Of a stretch of 62,055 nt of DNA, positions 8,319 through 17,046 are shown one piece after another. The first letter of the stretch is position 1. Each line of letters begins with the position of its first letter. The stretch lies in contig JAEYUG010000038.1 in assembly GCA_023432805.1 (NCBI GenBank), forward strand, positions 1-62,055. The letters are read 5' to 3'. The translations under genes and the position numbers were made by a program. Under the pieces are notes generated by a model that ran no database searches, was not told the DNA's origin, and saw only the letters and a list, made by a program, of their open reading frames with translations. This DNA comes from Bacteroidota bacterium. Lineage in GTDB: Bacteria > Bacteroidota > Ignavibacteria > SZUA-365.

Positions 8319-9446
8319 ATGAAGTTTTCCGTCCTCAGCAGCGATCTTCAGAAGGCGCTTGCGCGCATCATCAGCGTTGTTCCCTCAAAGTCCACGCTGC
8401 AGATTCTCGAGAACGTGCTGTTCGACCTGAGCGGCGGAGAACTGACGCTGACCGCCAGCGATCTCGAATTGTCGATGAGTGTCACGATCAAGGTCGAGGG
8501 GATGGAGGACGGCCGTGTGACCGTGCCGGCGAAGATCCTCAATGAAACCATGCGTGCGCTTCCGTCGATGGACATCACGTTCATCGCAGACAAGGCCTCG
8601 CACGGGATCACGGTGAAAACCGAGCAGGGCAGTTACCGGATGTCGGGTGATTCAGCGGTGAACTTTCCCGAAGAAGAGCAGGTGGCCGAGGAGTTTTCGG
8701 TCGAGCTCGATGCGCAGTTGTTGCGCAGCATCGTGACCAAGACATCGTTCGCAGTCACGACCGACGATCTGCGTCCCTCGATGATGGGCGTGCTCATGCA
8801 GTGGCGTGAAGACGAGTTCCGCGCCGTCGCCACCGACGGGCATCGACTCGTGCAGCTGCGGCACAGCGGGGCGCTGGCCTCCGCCGACACAGGCGGCGAG
8901 CGCGAGGTGATCATTCCCGCAAAGGCGTTGAACATTCTTTCGCGATCGCTCGACCAGGGTCCCGTCTCCGTCGTCTTCGGCAAGTCGCACGTGCGCTTCA
9001 GCTTCCTGGGGATGCGCATGGTCAGCAGGATCATCGACGAGCGGTATCCGAATTACGAGAGCGTGATTCCTCTCGACAACGACATCACGCTCGAGGTGAA
9101 TCGCACGCAGTTGCAGGCGGTGGTCAATCGCTGCGCAATCTTTTCCAACGCCGTTACCCATCAGGTGCGTTTTGCAATCAGCGGTTCCGAACTGACCGTC
9201 TCGGCCGAGGATCAGGAATATGGCGGTGAAGCGCGCGAGATGATCCCGGCGGTGTACAGTGGTGATGCGGAAATGATGGTCGGTTTTAATGCGCGCTATG
9301 TGGTTGATGCGCTTTCGCATCTCGATTCGGAGAACGTGACGTTCTCGTTCAGCAGCCCGACCCGCGCGGGACTGCTGCGTCCCACGATTCAGCCGGAGGA
9401 TTTGAACATCCTCATGCTGGTGATGCCGCTGCGTCTCAATTCCTGA
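8319..9446 (+). CDS. dnaN: DNA polymerase III beta subunit (sliding clamp)
   Basis: 375 aa, the usual length. The N-terminus MKFSVLSSDLQKALARI and the C-terminal VMPLRLNS (family consensus IMPMRL/VMPMR) are diagnostic, with three repeats of the clamp fold between. It forms a ring dimer that tethers polymerase III to DNA. An upstream in-frame ATG-like start at 8280 is ruled out because it overlaps the promoter. First gene of the dnaN-recF-DUF721-mnmE-gyrB group; recF begins 2 bases after its stop. Confidence 0.97.
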   Translation: MKFSVLSSDLQKALARIISVVPSKSTLQILENVLFDLSGGELTLTASDLELSMSVTIKVEGMEDGRVTVPAKILNETMRALPSMDITFIADKASHGITVKTEQGSYRMSGDSAVNFPEEEQVAEEFSVELDAQLLRSIVTKTSFAVTTDDLRPSMMGVLMQWREDEFRAVATDGHRLVQLRHSGALASADTGGEREVIIPAKALNILSRSLDQGPVSVVFGKSHVRFSFLGMRMVSRIIDERYPNYESVIPLDNDITLEVNRTQLQAVVNRCAIFSNAVTHQVRFAISGSELTVSAEDQEYGGEAREMIPAVYSGDAEMMVGFNARYVVDALSHLDSENVTFSFSSPTRAGLLRPTIQPEDLNILMLVMPLRLNS

Positions 9447-9448
9447 CC

Positions 9449-10582
9449 ATGACGATCCAACAGCTCCGCATTCGATCCCTCCGAAACCACAGGCTGACGA
9501 CCCTCGACTGTCCCGCCGGCATCGTGCTGCTGTGGGGCGACAACGGAGCTGGAAAGACGACGGTGCTGGAAGGGATTTCGATGCTGTGCACGACACGCAG
9601 CTTTGTCACCACGCAGGACCGCGTGCTGCTCGCCACCGGTGACACCGAGTTTGACCTGGGTGGGAGCTTCCGCACGGACGGTGGGTCGCAGCACACGGTC
9701 GAGGTTCGATTCGGTGCCTCCCTGCGCAAGTCCATTTCCTTCGACAATGCACGAGTTCCCTCATCGGCCGATGTGATCGGCCGCTTCCCCCTTGTCGCGC
9801 TCTCGCCGCATCATCGCGCGATCACGGCCGGGGGACCTGCCGAGCGACGCACCTTCATCGACTTCGTCGTCTCGCAGGTGCACCACGCCTATCTGCTTGA
9901 TCTGATCGAATACCGGCGCATCCTCCGGCAGCGCAACGCGCTGCTCTTGCGTGCGGATCTTTCGTACGCGCAGCGTGTGGCGCAGCTCGATCCATGGACG
10001 CGGACGTTTGCCGAGCATGCCGTGCGCATCGTGCGGAAGCGTCTGGCGTTTCTGGCGGAGTTCTTCCCGTATTTCGATGCGGCGATGCGCGACATCGCGG
10101 CCGAGCGCGAACTGCCCGCCCTGCGCTACAACGCGAGCGCGGACATCGACTATCAGCATGCTGATGCGGTCGATCTGTTCGAGGAAGCAGCGCGCTCGCG
10201 CGTGGATGCGGATGTACGCCGCGGGTCGACGGGGCTCGGTCCCCACCGCGACGAGCTGGAGCTGCTGGTCAACGGTCTCGACGTCCGCGCGCATGCCTCG
10301 CAGGGACAGCACAAAAGCATGCTCATCGCGCTGAAGATCGGTGAAGCGCGCTATCTGGCCGACAGGCTCGACGAGCGTCCGATCCTCCTGTTCGACGACA
10401 TCTTCTCGGAACTCGACGACGTGCGGCTTTCGCGCATTCTCGATTTGGTGCGTCCCCTCGGGCAGGTGTTCATCACGACCGCGAACGCTGCGGTGGCGCG
10501 CCTCATGCCCGCAGGTGATACCGACATCGGCGTCTACCATGTGCGGGAGGGTCACGTGCAGCGCGAGGCGGTGCCCGCATGA
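9449..10582 (+). CDS. recF: DNA replication and repair protein RecF
   Basis: 377 aa. SMC-like ABC ATPase that binds gapped DNA and helps RecO/RecR load RecA. Walker A WGDNGAGKTT near residue 30; signature stretch ASQGQHKSMLIALKIGEA; Walker B ILLFDDIFSELDD, followed by the typical VFITT beta-strand. The N-terminus IQQLRIRSLRNHR is characteristic. The start follows the dnaN stop by 2 bases and the stop overlaps the DUF721 start (ATGA). Confidence 0.96.
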   Translation: MTIQQLRIRSLRNHRLTTLDCPAGIVLLWGDNGAGKTTVLEGISMLCTTRSFVTTQDRVLLATGDTEFDLGGSFRTDGGSQHTVEVRFGASLRKSISFDNARVPSSADVIGRFPLVALSPHHRAITAGGPAERRTFIDFVVSQVHHAYLLDLIEYRRILRQRNALLLRADLSYAQRVAQLDPWTRTFAEHAVRIVRKRLAFLAEFFPYFDAAMRDIAAERELPALRYNASADIDYQHADAVDLFEEAARSRVDADVRRGSTGLGPHRDELELLVNGLDVRAHASQGQHKSMLIALKIGEARYLADRLDERPILLFDDIFSELDDVRLSRILDLVRPLGQVFITTANAAVARLMPAGDTDIGVYHVREGHVQREAVPA

Positions 10583-10893
10583 AGTTCCGGACTCCCCACG
10601 GTTCCAGAGCGCGCATCATCAGTGATGTCGGCGGTGCACTCTCGGGTGCGCTCGACCGCTATGGTCTGACGCGTGCGATCCGCGAGCGCGAAATCTTCCT
10701 GCGCTGGGAGGAGATCGTCGGCACGGCGATCGCCAATCATGCAGAGCCGAAGCGCTTTCGCAACGGCACCCTCTGGGTGCATGTGGAAGATGCTGCCTGG
10801 CGGCAGGAACTGGCGGGAATGCGCAGCGACCTGGCGCAGCGCATCAACACGGCGATCGGTGAGGCGCTTGTGGCGGAGATCGTGCTGCGATGA
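10579..10893 (+). CDS. DUF721 / DciA-like protein
   Basis: 104 aa. WEEIVGTAIANHAEPKRFRNGTLWVHVEDAAWRQEL is the KH-like core of the DUF721 family, members of which (DciA) load or regulate the replicative helicase DnaB in bacteria lacking DnaC/DnaI. Its position directly after recF with a 4-base overlap, and another overlap with mnmE, is a conserved arrangement in many bacteria and supports a replication role, but helicase loading is inferred from the family. Confidence 0.85.
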   Translation: MKFRTPHGSRARIISDVGGALSGALDRYGLTRAIREREIFLRWEEIVGTAIANHAEPKRFRNGTLWVHVEDAAWRQELAGMRSDLAQRINTAIGEALVAEIVLR

Positions 10894-12299
10894 TGCTGCC
10901 AGCGGAAGCCGTGGCCACCGACACGATCGTCGCAATCGCCACAGCGCCGGGAACCGCCGGCATCGCGGTGATCCGCATTTCCGGAGCGGAGGCCATCACG
11001 CGCGCTGCAGCAGTGTTCCGCGGCACGGATCTGCGCGGGGTCCCTTCGCACACCGCCCATGCCGGGTACATCACCGACGCAGACGGACGCGAGATCGACC
11101 AGGTGCTTGCCACCGTCTTCCGCGCACCGCACTCGTACACGGGTGAAGACAGCGTGGAGATCAGCTGCCACGGCGGGAGCGCCGTCAGTCGCGCCGTGCT
11201 GACACGCCTGCTCGCAGGGGATTCCATGCTGCGCCACGCGCTGCCCGGTGAATTCACCCGCCGCGCGTTTCTGAACGGACGCATGGATCTGGTGCAGGCA
11301 GAAGCCGTCGCCGATCTGATTCACGCGCAGACCGAAGAGGCGCGTCGTGCCTCGATGCAGCACGTGCAGGGTGCATTGAGCGTCCATGTCGCTGCGCTAC
11401 GCGAACGGCTTGTGCGCTGCGCCTCGCTGCTCGAACTTTCACTCGACTTCGCCGAGGAGGATGTCGACCTGCTGTCACGCGACGATCTGCGCACGGAACT
11501 GGCCGACGTCGCCACGACGATCGATCGCACGCTCGTCACCTACCGCAGCGGACGTGTCATTCGCGACGGCTTCCGCATAGCGCTTGCGGGACGCCCCAAC
11601 GCGGGCAAGAGCAGCGTCTTGAATGCGCTCGTCGGCGCCGACCGCGCCATCGTGACCGACATCCCCGGCACCACCCGCGACTACATCGAGGAAGCTGCCG
11701 TCATCGACGGCGTGCTTCTGCGTTTCATCGACACGGCGGGACTTCGTGCGAGCGAGGATCCCATCGAGCAGCTCGGCATCGCGCGTTCGCATGCGTGCAT
11801 CCGCTCAGCGGATCTGGTCGCGTACATCATCGATGCATCGGATGCGGCCCTCGTGTCTGTGGGCATCGACGAGCATCGGGCTTTGCATGCACGTCTCGGT
11901 GCGCAATGCGAGGCCGTGTTCGTGCTCAACAAGTGTGATCTTTTATCCGACGATGCGCGTACGTCGCTTCCGACGGGAGCAGGCGTTCTGCACGCATCCG
12001 CCCGCACAGGTGCGGGGATGGATGTTGTGGCGGCGCATGTCGCATCGCATGCCCGCGCTGCATCCCACACAAGTGAGCAGGGTGGAGTGCTCGTCACCAA
12101 TGCGCGGCATGCAGACTGTCTGCGGCGGGCGCTCGAGGCGATCGGCCGCGCGCAGCAGGCTGTTGACGAAGGACGCAGTGAAGAGTATCTCGCGCTCGAT
12201 ATCCGTGCCGCGATCGATGCCGCGGGCGAAGTGGTGGGCATCGTGCGCACCGATGATGTGCTCGAGGCGATTTTCTCCCGGTTTTGCATCGGCAAGTAA
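10890..12299 (+). CDS. mnmE: tRNA uridine-5-carboxymethylaminomethyl modification GTPase MnmE
   Basis: 469 aa. With MnmG it modifies U34 of tRNAs. N-terminal folate-binding domain (DTIVAIATAPGTAGIAVIRISG, YTGEDSVEISCHGG, PGEFTRRAFLNGRMDL); G domain with G1 GRPNAGKSS, G3 DTAG, G4 NKCD; and the C-terminal FCIGK whose cysteine is essential in the family. All hallmarks are intact. The ATG at 10890 overlaps the DUF721 stop; an ATG three bases later is also possible. gyrB follows after 27 bases. Confidence 0.97.
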   Translation: MMLPAEAVATDTIVAIATAPGTAGIAVIRISGAEAITRAAAVFRGTDLRGVPSHTAHAGYITDADGREIDQVLATVFRAPHSYTGEDSVEISCHGGSAVSRAVLTRLLAGDSMLRHALPGEFTRRAFLNGRMDLVQAEAVADLIHAQTEEARRASMQHVQGALSVHVAALRERLVRCASLLELSLDFAEEDVDLLSRDDLRTELADVATTIDRTLVTYRSGRVIRDGFRIALAGRPNAGKSSVLNALVGADRAIVTDIPGTTRDYIEEAAVIDGVLLRFIDTAGLRASEDPIEQLGIARSHACIRSADLVAYIIDASDAALVSVGIDEHRALHARLGAQCEAVFVLNKCDLLSDDARTSLPTGAGVLHASARTGAGMDVVAAHVASHARAASHTSEQGGVLVTNARHADCLRRALEAIGRAQQAVDEGRSEEYLALDIRAAIDAAGEVVGIVRTDDVLEAIFSRFCIGK

Positions 12300-12326
12300 C
12301 GACAACATACAGCAGGTCAGCAACCC

Positions 12327-14315
12327 ATGACACAGGATCAGGAAGCCGCAGCGCGGCAATATTCCGAAAGCAGCATCAAGGTACTCGAGGGACTCGAAGC
12401 GGTGCGGAAGCGACCCGCCATGTACATCGGCGACATCAGCGTTCGCGGTCTGCACCATCTGGTCAACGAGGTCGTTGACAACTCCATTGACGAGGCGCTC
12501 GCCGGATTTTGCGACTCGATAGAAGTGACCATCAACGTTGATGGTTCGGTGACCGTTGAAGATAATGGACGCGGAATTCCGACGGGTCCGCATCCTGTCA
12601 AGAAAATCTCGACACTCACCGTGGTCATGTGCACGCTGCATGCGGGCGGCAAGTTCGACAAGACGACGTACAAGGTGTCCGGTGGCCTGCATGGCGTCGG
12701 TGTCTCGGTCGTCAATGCGCTCTCGGAGCGGTGCGAGGTCGTGGTGCAACGCGAAGGCAAGGTGTTTCGGCAGGTCTTCTCGCGCGGTGTGCCCGTCGCG
12801 GATGTCGAGGAGATCGGGACGACGACGAAGTCCGGCACCAAGGTGACGTTCCTGCCCGACGTCGAAATCTTCAAGGTGTTCGACATGCGTTTCGACATTC
12901 TCGAGGAGCGGCTGCGCGAGCTGTCGTTCCTGAACAAGGATATCCGCATCACCCTCACCGATGCACGTGAGAACGAGCAGGTGGTACTGCACGCCAAGGG
13001 CGGTCTGCGGGATTTTGTTCTGCACCTCGACTCATCGCGCACTGCACTGATCAAGGAGCCCATCTACATCGAGGGTGAGCGTGATGGCACCCCGGTGGAA
13101 CTGGCATTCCAGTACAATGATGCATACACCGAGAACATCTTCACCTACGTCAACAACATCAACACGCATGAAGGTGGGACGCATCTGATCGGATTCAAGA
13201 CGGCGCTGACGCGTTCATTCAACAACTACGCCTACAAGAACGGGCTGGTGAAGGAAGGCAAGATCAACATCTCCGGCGACGATTTCCGCGAGGGACTCAC
13301 CGCCGTGCTGAGTGTCAAGGTGGCCGAGCCGCAGTTCGAGGGGCAGACCAAGACCAAGCTCGGCAACAGCGAGACCAAGAGCATTGTCGAGACCATCGTC
13401 GGCGAACAGCTTGCGTTGTACCTCGAGCAGAATCCCTCGATTGCCAAACGCGTGATCGACAAGGCGTTACGCGCCGCCGAGGCACGTGAAGCCGCGCGAA
13501 AGGCTCGTGACTTGACACGGCGCAAGAATGCGATGGATTCGATGAGCCTGCCAGGCAAGCTCGCCGACTGTTCGATCACCGATCCCGATCACTGCGAGCT
13601 GTACCTGGTCGAGGGGGATTCCGCAGGCGGTTCCGCCAAGCAGGGTCGCGACCGTCGCTTCCAGGCGATCCTTCCGCTTCGTGGGAAGATCCTCAACGTT
13701 GAAAAGGCACGCCTTCACAAGATTCTCGAAAGCGAAGAGATCAATGCGATCGTTTCGGCGATCGGAGTGGGCATCGGAAGCGGTGAGGACTTTGATCTCA
13801 AGGGCATCCGATACGGCAAGATCATCATCATGACCGACGCCGACGTCGACGGGAGCCATATCCGGACCCTCCTGCTGACCTTCTTCTTTCGCTACATGCG
13901 TGATCTGATCGAGGAGGGGCACGTGTTCATCGCACAGCCGCCGCTCTACAAGATCAAGAAGGGCAAGACAGAGCGTTATGCCTTCGATGACGAAGAACGA
14001 GAGCAGATCATCAAGGTACTGCGTGGTGCAAAGGAAGAGGAAATCGTGGTCGACGTTGCAGAAGTGGTGGGGGAGACGCTCTCCACACGCAAGGATGGCA
14101 TCGTCATCAACCGTTTCAAGGGACTCGGTGAGATGAATCCCGAGCAGCTCTGGAGCACCACGATGAATCCCGAAACGCGTACGCTGCTGCGCGTGACCCT
14201 CGACAACGCTGCGGAAGCCGATCGTCTATTCTCCATCCTCATGGGGGATGCAGTTGAGCCACGCCGACAGTTTATCGAACGCAACGCACGCTACGTCCGC
14301 AACCTCGACGTCTGA
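12327..14315 (+). CDS. gyrB: DNA gyrase subunit B
   Basis: 662 aa. GHKL ATPase domain (AVRKRPAMYIGD, NEVVDNSIDEA, EDNGRGIP, GGLHGVG), transducer (QTKTKLGNSE), TOPRIM domain (LVEGDSAGGSAKQGRDRRFQAILPLRGKILNVEKAR and MTDADVDGSHI) and the gyrase C-terminus (FIERNARYVRNLDV). RFQAILPLRGKILNVEKAR favours GyrB over ParE. With GyrA (not in the window) it introduces negative supercoils. Confidence 0.96.
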   Translation: MTQDQEAAARQYSESSIKVLEGLEAVRKRPAMYIGDISVRGLHHLVNEVVDNSIDEALAGFCDSIEVTINVDGSVTVEDNGRGIPTGPHPVKKISTLTVVMCTLHAGGKFDKTTYKVSGGLHGVGVSVVNALSERCEVVVQREGKVFRQVFSRGVPVADVEEIGTTTKSGTKVTFLPDVEIFKVFDMRFDILEERLRELSFLNKDIRITLTDARENEQVVLHAKGGLRDFVLHLDSSRTALIKEPIYIEGERDGTPVELAFQYNDAYTENIFTYVNNINTHEGGTHLIGFKTALTRSFNNYAYKNGLVKEGKINISGDDFREGLTAVLSVKVAEPQFEGQTKTKLGNSETKSIVETIVGEQLALYLEQNPSIAKRVIDKALRAAEAREAARKARDLTRRKNAMDSMSLPGKLADCSITDPDHCELYLVEGDSAGGSAKQGRDRRFQAILPLRGKILNVEKARLHKILESEEINAIVSAIGVGIGSGEDFDLKGIRYGKIIIMTDADVDGSHIRTLLLTFFFRYMRDLIEEGHVFIAQPPLYKIKKGKTERYAFDDEEREQIIKVLRGAKEEEIVVDVAEVVGETLSTRKDGIVINRFKGLGEMNPEQLWSTTMNPETRTLLRVTLDNAAEADRLFSILMGDAVEPRRQFIERNARYVRNLDV

Positions 14316-14404
14316 TCGCTGGCACGGCGGCGCACCTTGACCCGGTGCGTCGTCGTCGCCAAATTACACATTCAGCTTCTTCCCGACCCAGGCACCATTC
14401 CCTC

Positions 14405-15682
14405 GTGGAAACACGCATCACGAATCACTTGGACGAGTACTTTCGGGCGATCGACGACAAGCTCCGCGTCGCGCTCGGCGAGTACTATCACACCCTCCCT
14501 GTGGAGAATCGCGAGGGGTTGCGTGACGTCTTCGTGCATGCCGTGCACGATATCATCGCGATGGCCAAGAAGGGGAAGAACATCCACGAGCGTTTCGTGC
14601 AGAACGTCGTGCTCAACGCTGTCGATCCCATCGTCGGACTCGACGTCGAGCAGCGCATCTTCTTCTGGAACCGTGGTGCCGAGGAGGTGTTCGGGTACAC
14701 CAGGGAGCGTATCCTCGGTCGGCCGCTCACCACGCTGCTCGAATGCGATGCCGACTGTACGGACGATCTTCACGCACTCGACGAGGCCTTCGCGCGAAAC
14801 GGTTCGGTACGTGATTTTCACACGCGCGCACTGACGCAGGATGGCCGTATCATCCTGGTCAGTCTCTCCCGTACGCTGCTCCGCGACGAGTTCGAGCAAC
14901 CGATGGGATCCATCGCAATCATCCGCGACATGACGGAGATGAAGCAGCTCGAACGGCAGGTCGCGCACAATGAGAAGCTTGCATTGCTCGGGCAGATTGC
15001 GGCCGGTATCGCACATGAGATCGGCACACCACTGAACATCATCTCCGGAATCGCCGAGTGCTTCCTGCTCGATCGCGATGAAACGCACCCCGAGCGCGAG
15101 GATCTCGAGACCGTGATTTCGCAGACGGACCGGATCACCAAGCTCGTGCGCGACCTGCTCTCCTTCGCGCGGCCTCAACCGATGCGTGCCGGCAACATCC
15201 ATCTTTCCGATGAGATCTCGCGCGCAGTGTCGCTGTTGCGAGGTCGCTTTGACAAGCTCGGTATAGCCGTCACCCTCGAGCTCGACGAGGTCCCGGACGT
15301 TGTTGCAGATCCCAATCAGCTGCAGCAGGTGTTCCTCAATCTCCTCGTCAATGCGTGCGATGCGTTTTCCGATGCGGGTTCGGATGCAGTCGGGCAGCGC
15401 GTGATCACCATCACTACGCACGTGCGCAGTGGGGAGCGCGGCGACATGGTGCATATACACTTCGTCGACAACGGTCCCGGTATGCAACCCGAGCTGCTCG
15501 CCCGGGTCTTCGAACCCTTCGTAACCACAAAGGAAGTCGGTCGCGGGACGGGCCTCGGATTGGCGGTCTGCAGGCGTATCATCGAAGATCATCACGGCAC
15601 GATCGAAGTCGCATCCGCGCCGGGGCAGGGGGCCGACTTCGCCGTCCGCTTCCCGGTGGATGTCACGGCGGAGCTGGCATGA
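14405..15682 (+). CDS. PAS-containing sensor histidine kinase (NtrB/AtoS-like)
   Basis: 425 aa from the GTG at 14405 (an in-frame GTG at 14345 adds an unlikely Arg-rich start). A PAS domain lies around residues 70-180 (VVLNAVDPIVGLDVEQRIFFWN then GYTRERILGRP). The H-box is AAGIAHEIGTPLN with phospho-accepting His204; N, G1 and G2 boxes are NLLVNACDAF, DNGPGM and GRGTGLGLAV. No transmembrane segment is visible, so it is cytoplasmic. Partner of the overlapping NtrC-type regulator. The first 60 residues are not a domain I recognise. Signal unknown. Confidence 0.9.
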   Translation: METRITNHLDEYFRAIDDKLRVALGEYYHTLPVENREGLRDVFVHAVHDIIAMAKKGKNIHERFVQNVVLNAVDPIVGLDVEQRIFFWNRGAEEVFGYTRERILGRPLTTLLECDADCTDDLHALDEAFARNGSVRDFHTRALTQDGRIILVSLSRTLLRDEFEQPMGSIAIIRDMTEMKQLERQVAHNEKLALLGQIAAGIAHEIGTPLNIISGIAECFLLDRDETHPEREDLETVISQTDRITKLVRDLLSFARPQPMRAGNIHLSDEISRAVSLLRGRFDKLGIAVTLELDEVPDVVADPNQLQQVFLNLLVNACDAFSDAGSDAVGQRVITITTHVRSGERGDMVHIHFVDNGPGMQPELLARVFEPFVTTKEVGRGTGLGLAVCRRIIEDHHGTIEVASAPGQGADFAVRFPVDVTAELA

Positions 15683-17046
15683 GAAATCTCGTTCCCGTCG
15701 CCGTGATCGACGATGACCGCGAGATGCTTCGCGTCATCGCGAAATTCCTCGACAAGCACGGTATCCACGCAGACACGTACAGCGACCCCCGCACCGCCGT
15801 CGGCGCCTTCCGTGAACAGCGGTACGGGCTGATCATCTCCGACGTGCAGATGCCGGGGATGAGTGGACTCGAACTCCTCGACAACGCGAAGTCGGCATTG
15901 CCCGAGGCGATCGTCATCATGATCACCGGCTTCGGATCGGTCAAGAGTGCGGTCGATGCGATGAAGAAGGGTGCCTTCGACTACATCAGCAAACCGTTCG
16001 ACTACGACGAGTTTCTCATCGTCGTGCAGAAGGCCCTTGCGCAGCACGCGCTGCAACAGGAGGTGATCGCCCTGCGCAAGAACGTGCAGTCGCGCTACGG
16101 CTTCAGCAACATCGTCGGAAAGAGCGGCTCCATGCGCCGCGTCTACGAGGTGATCGAACGCATCGCGCATACACGCACGAGCGTGCTCATCGAGGGCGAG
16201 TCGGGCACGGGCAAGGAACTCATCGCCAAGGCCATCCATTACACGGGTCCCAGAAAGGACGGTCCCTTTGTCGCCATCAACTGCGGCGCCCTTCCCGAGA
16301 CCCTCCTCGAGAGCGAACTCTTCGGCCACGAACGCGGCGCCTATACGGGAGCGGTTTCGCGCGAGCGCGGTCTCTTTGCCAGCGCTGATGGGGGATCCAT
16401 CTTTCTCGATGAGATCGTGGACATGCCCATCTCCATGCAGGCCAAATTACTGCGCGTCCTTGAGGACTGGGAGATCCGGCCTGTCGGGGGAAGCAGTGCA
16501 CGCCGCATCAACGTACGCGTCATTGCTGCCTCGAAAAACGATCTGCTCTCCCAGGTCGAGCGCGGGTCTTTTCGAGAGGACCTCTATTATCGGCTCAACG
16601 TCGTGACGATTCACCTGCCACCCCTGCGCGAGCGGATGGAGGATCTTCCTCTGCTGATCGATCATTTCCTCGCATCCTACGCGCGTGACAACAAACGGGA
16701 GCCATATCTGATCCAACGCGACGCACTCGAGATGCTGCTGCGCTACAATTGGCCGGGGAATGTTCGAGAGCTCGAGCATGTACTGGAACGTGCGCTGATC
16801 ATGACGCAGGGCAGCGAGATCACAGTCGCCGATCTGCCTCCGGTCGTTCTGCGTGGTGACGCGCAAACCGGAGCGCGACGTGAAGGCGATACCGCACTGC
16901 GCACGCTCGATGATATGGAGCGTGAACACATTCTCCACGTCCTCAAGAGTGTCGAATGGCGGCGCTCGCAGGCTGCGGAAGTGCTGGGCATCAATAGACG
17001 CACATTGTACAGGAAGATTCGCGACTATCGCATAGAGGAACCATGA
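15679..17046 (+). CDS. sigma-54-dependent response regulator (NtrC family)
   Basis: 455 aa. Receiver domain: acidic residues 11-13, phospho-acceptor Asp55 (IISDVQMPG), conserved Lys105 (SKPFD). AAA+ domain: Walker A GESGTGKE (173-180), the sigma-54-contacting loop as GAYTGA (220-225, Tyr for Phe is common), Walker B IFLDEI (241-246). C-terminal Fis-type helix-turn-helix AAEVLGINRRTLYRKIRDY. It activates promoters of RNA polymerase with RpoN, so the genome should encode sigma-54. The start overlaps the kinase stop (ATGA) and its stop overlaps the GWxTD gene (ATGA). Confidence 0.94.
   Translation: MRNLVPVAVIDDDREMLRVIAKFLDKHGIHADTYSDPRTAVGAFREQRYGLIISDVQMPGMSGLELLDNAKSALPEAIVIMITGFGSVKSAVDAMKKGAFDYISKPFDYDEFLIVVQKALAQHALQQEVIALRKNVQSRYGFSNIVGKSGSMRRVYEVIERIAHTRTSVLIEGESGTGKELIAKAIHYTGPRKDGPFVAINCGALPETLLESELFGHERGAYTGAVSRERGLFASADGGSIFLDEIVDMPISMQAKLLRVLEDWEIRPVGGSSARRINVRVIAASKNDLLSQVERGSFREDLYYRLNVVTIHLPPLRERMEDLPLLIDHFLASYARDNKREPYLIQRDALEMLLRYNWPGNVRELEHVLERALIMTQGSEITVADLPPVVLRGDAQTGARREGDTALRTLDDMEREHILHVLKSVEWRRSQAAEVLGINRRTLYRKIRDYRIEEP

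Noticed and set aside
14318..14342. TGGCACG...TTGA resembling a sigma-54 promoter before the kinase gene
   Set aside because: The distance between the two elements is about 10 bases instead of 5, and the GC dinucleotide of the -12 element is missing.
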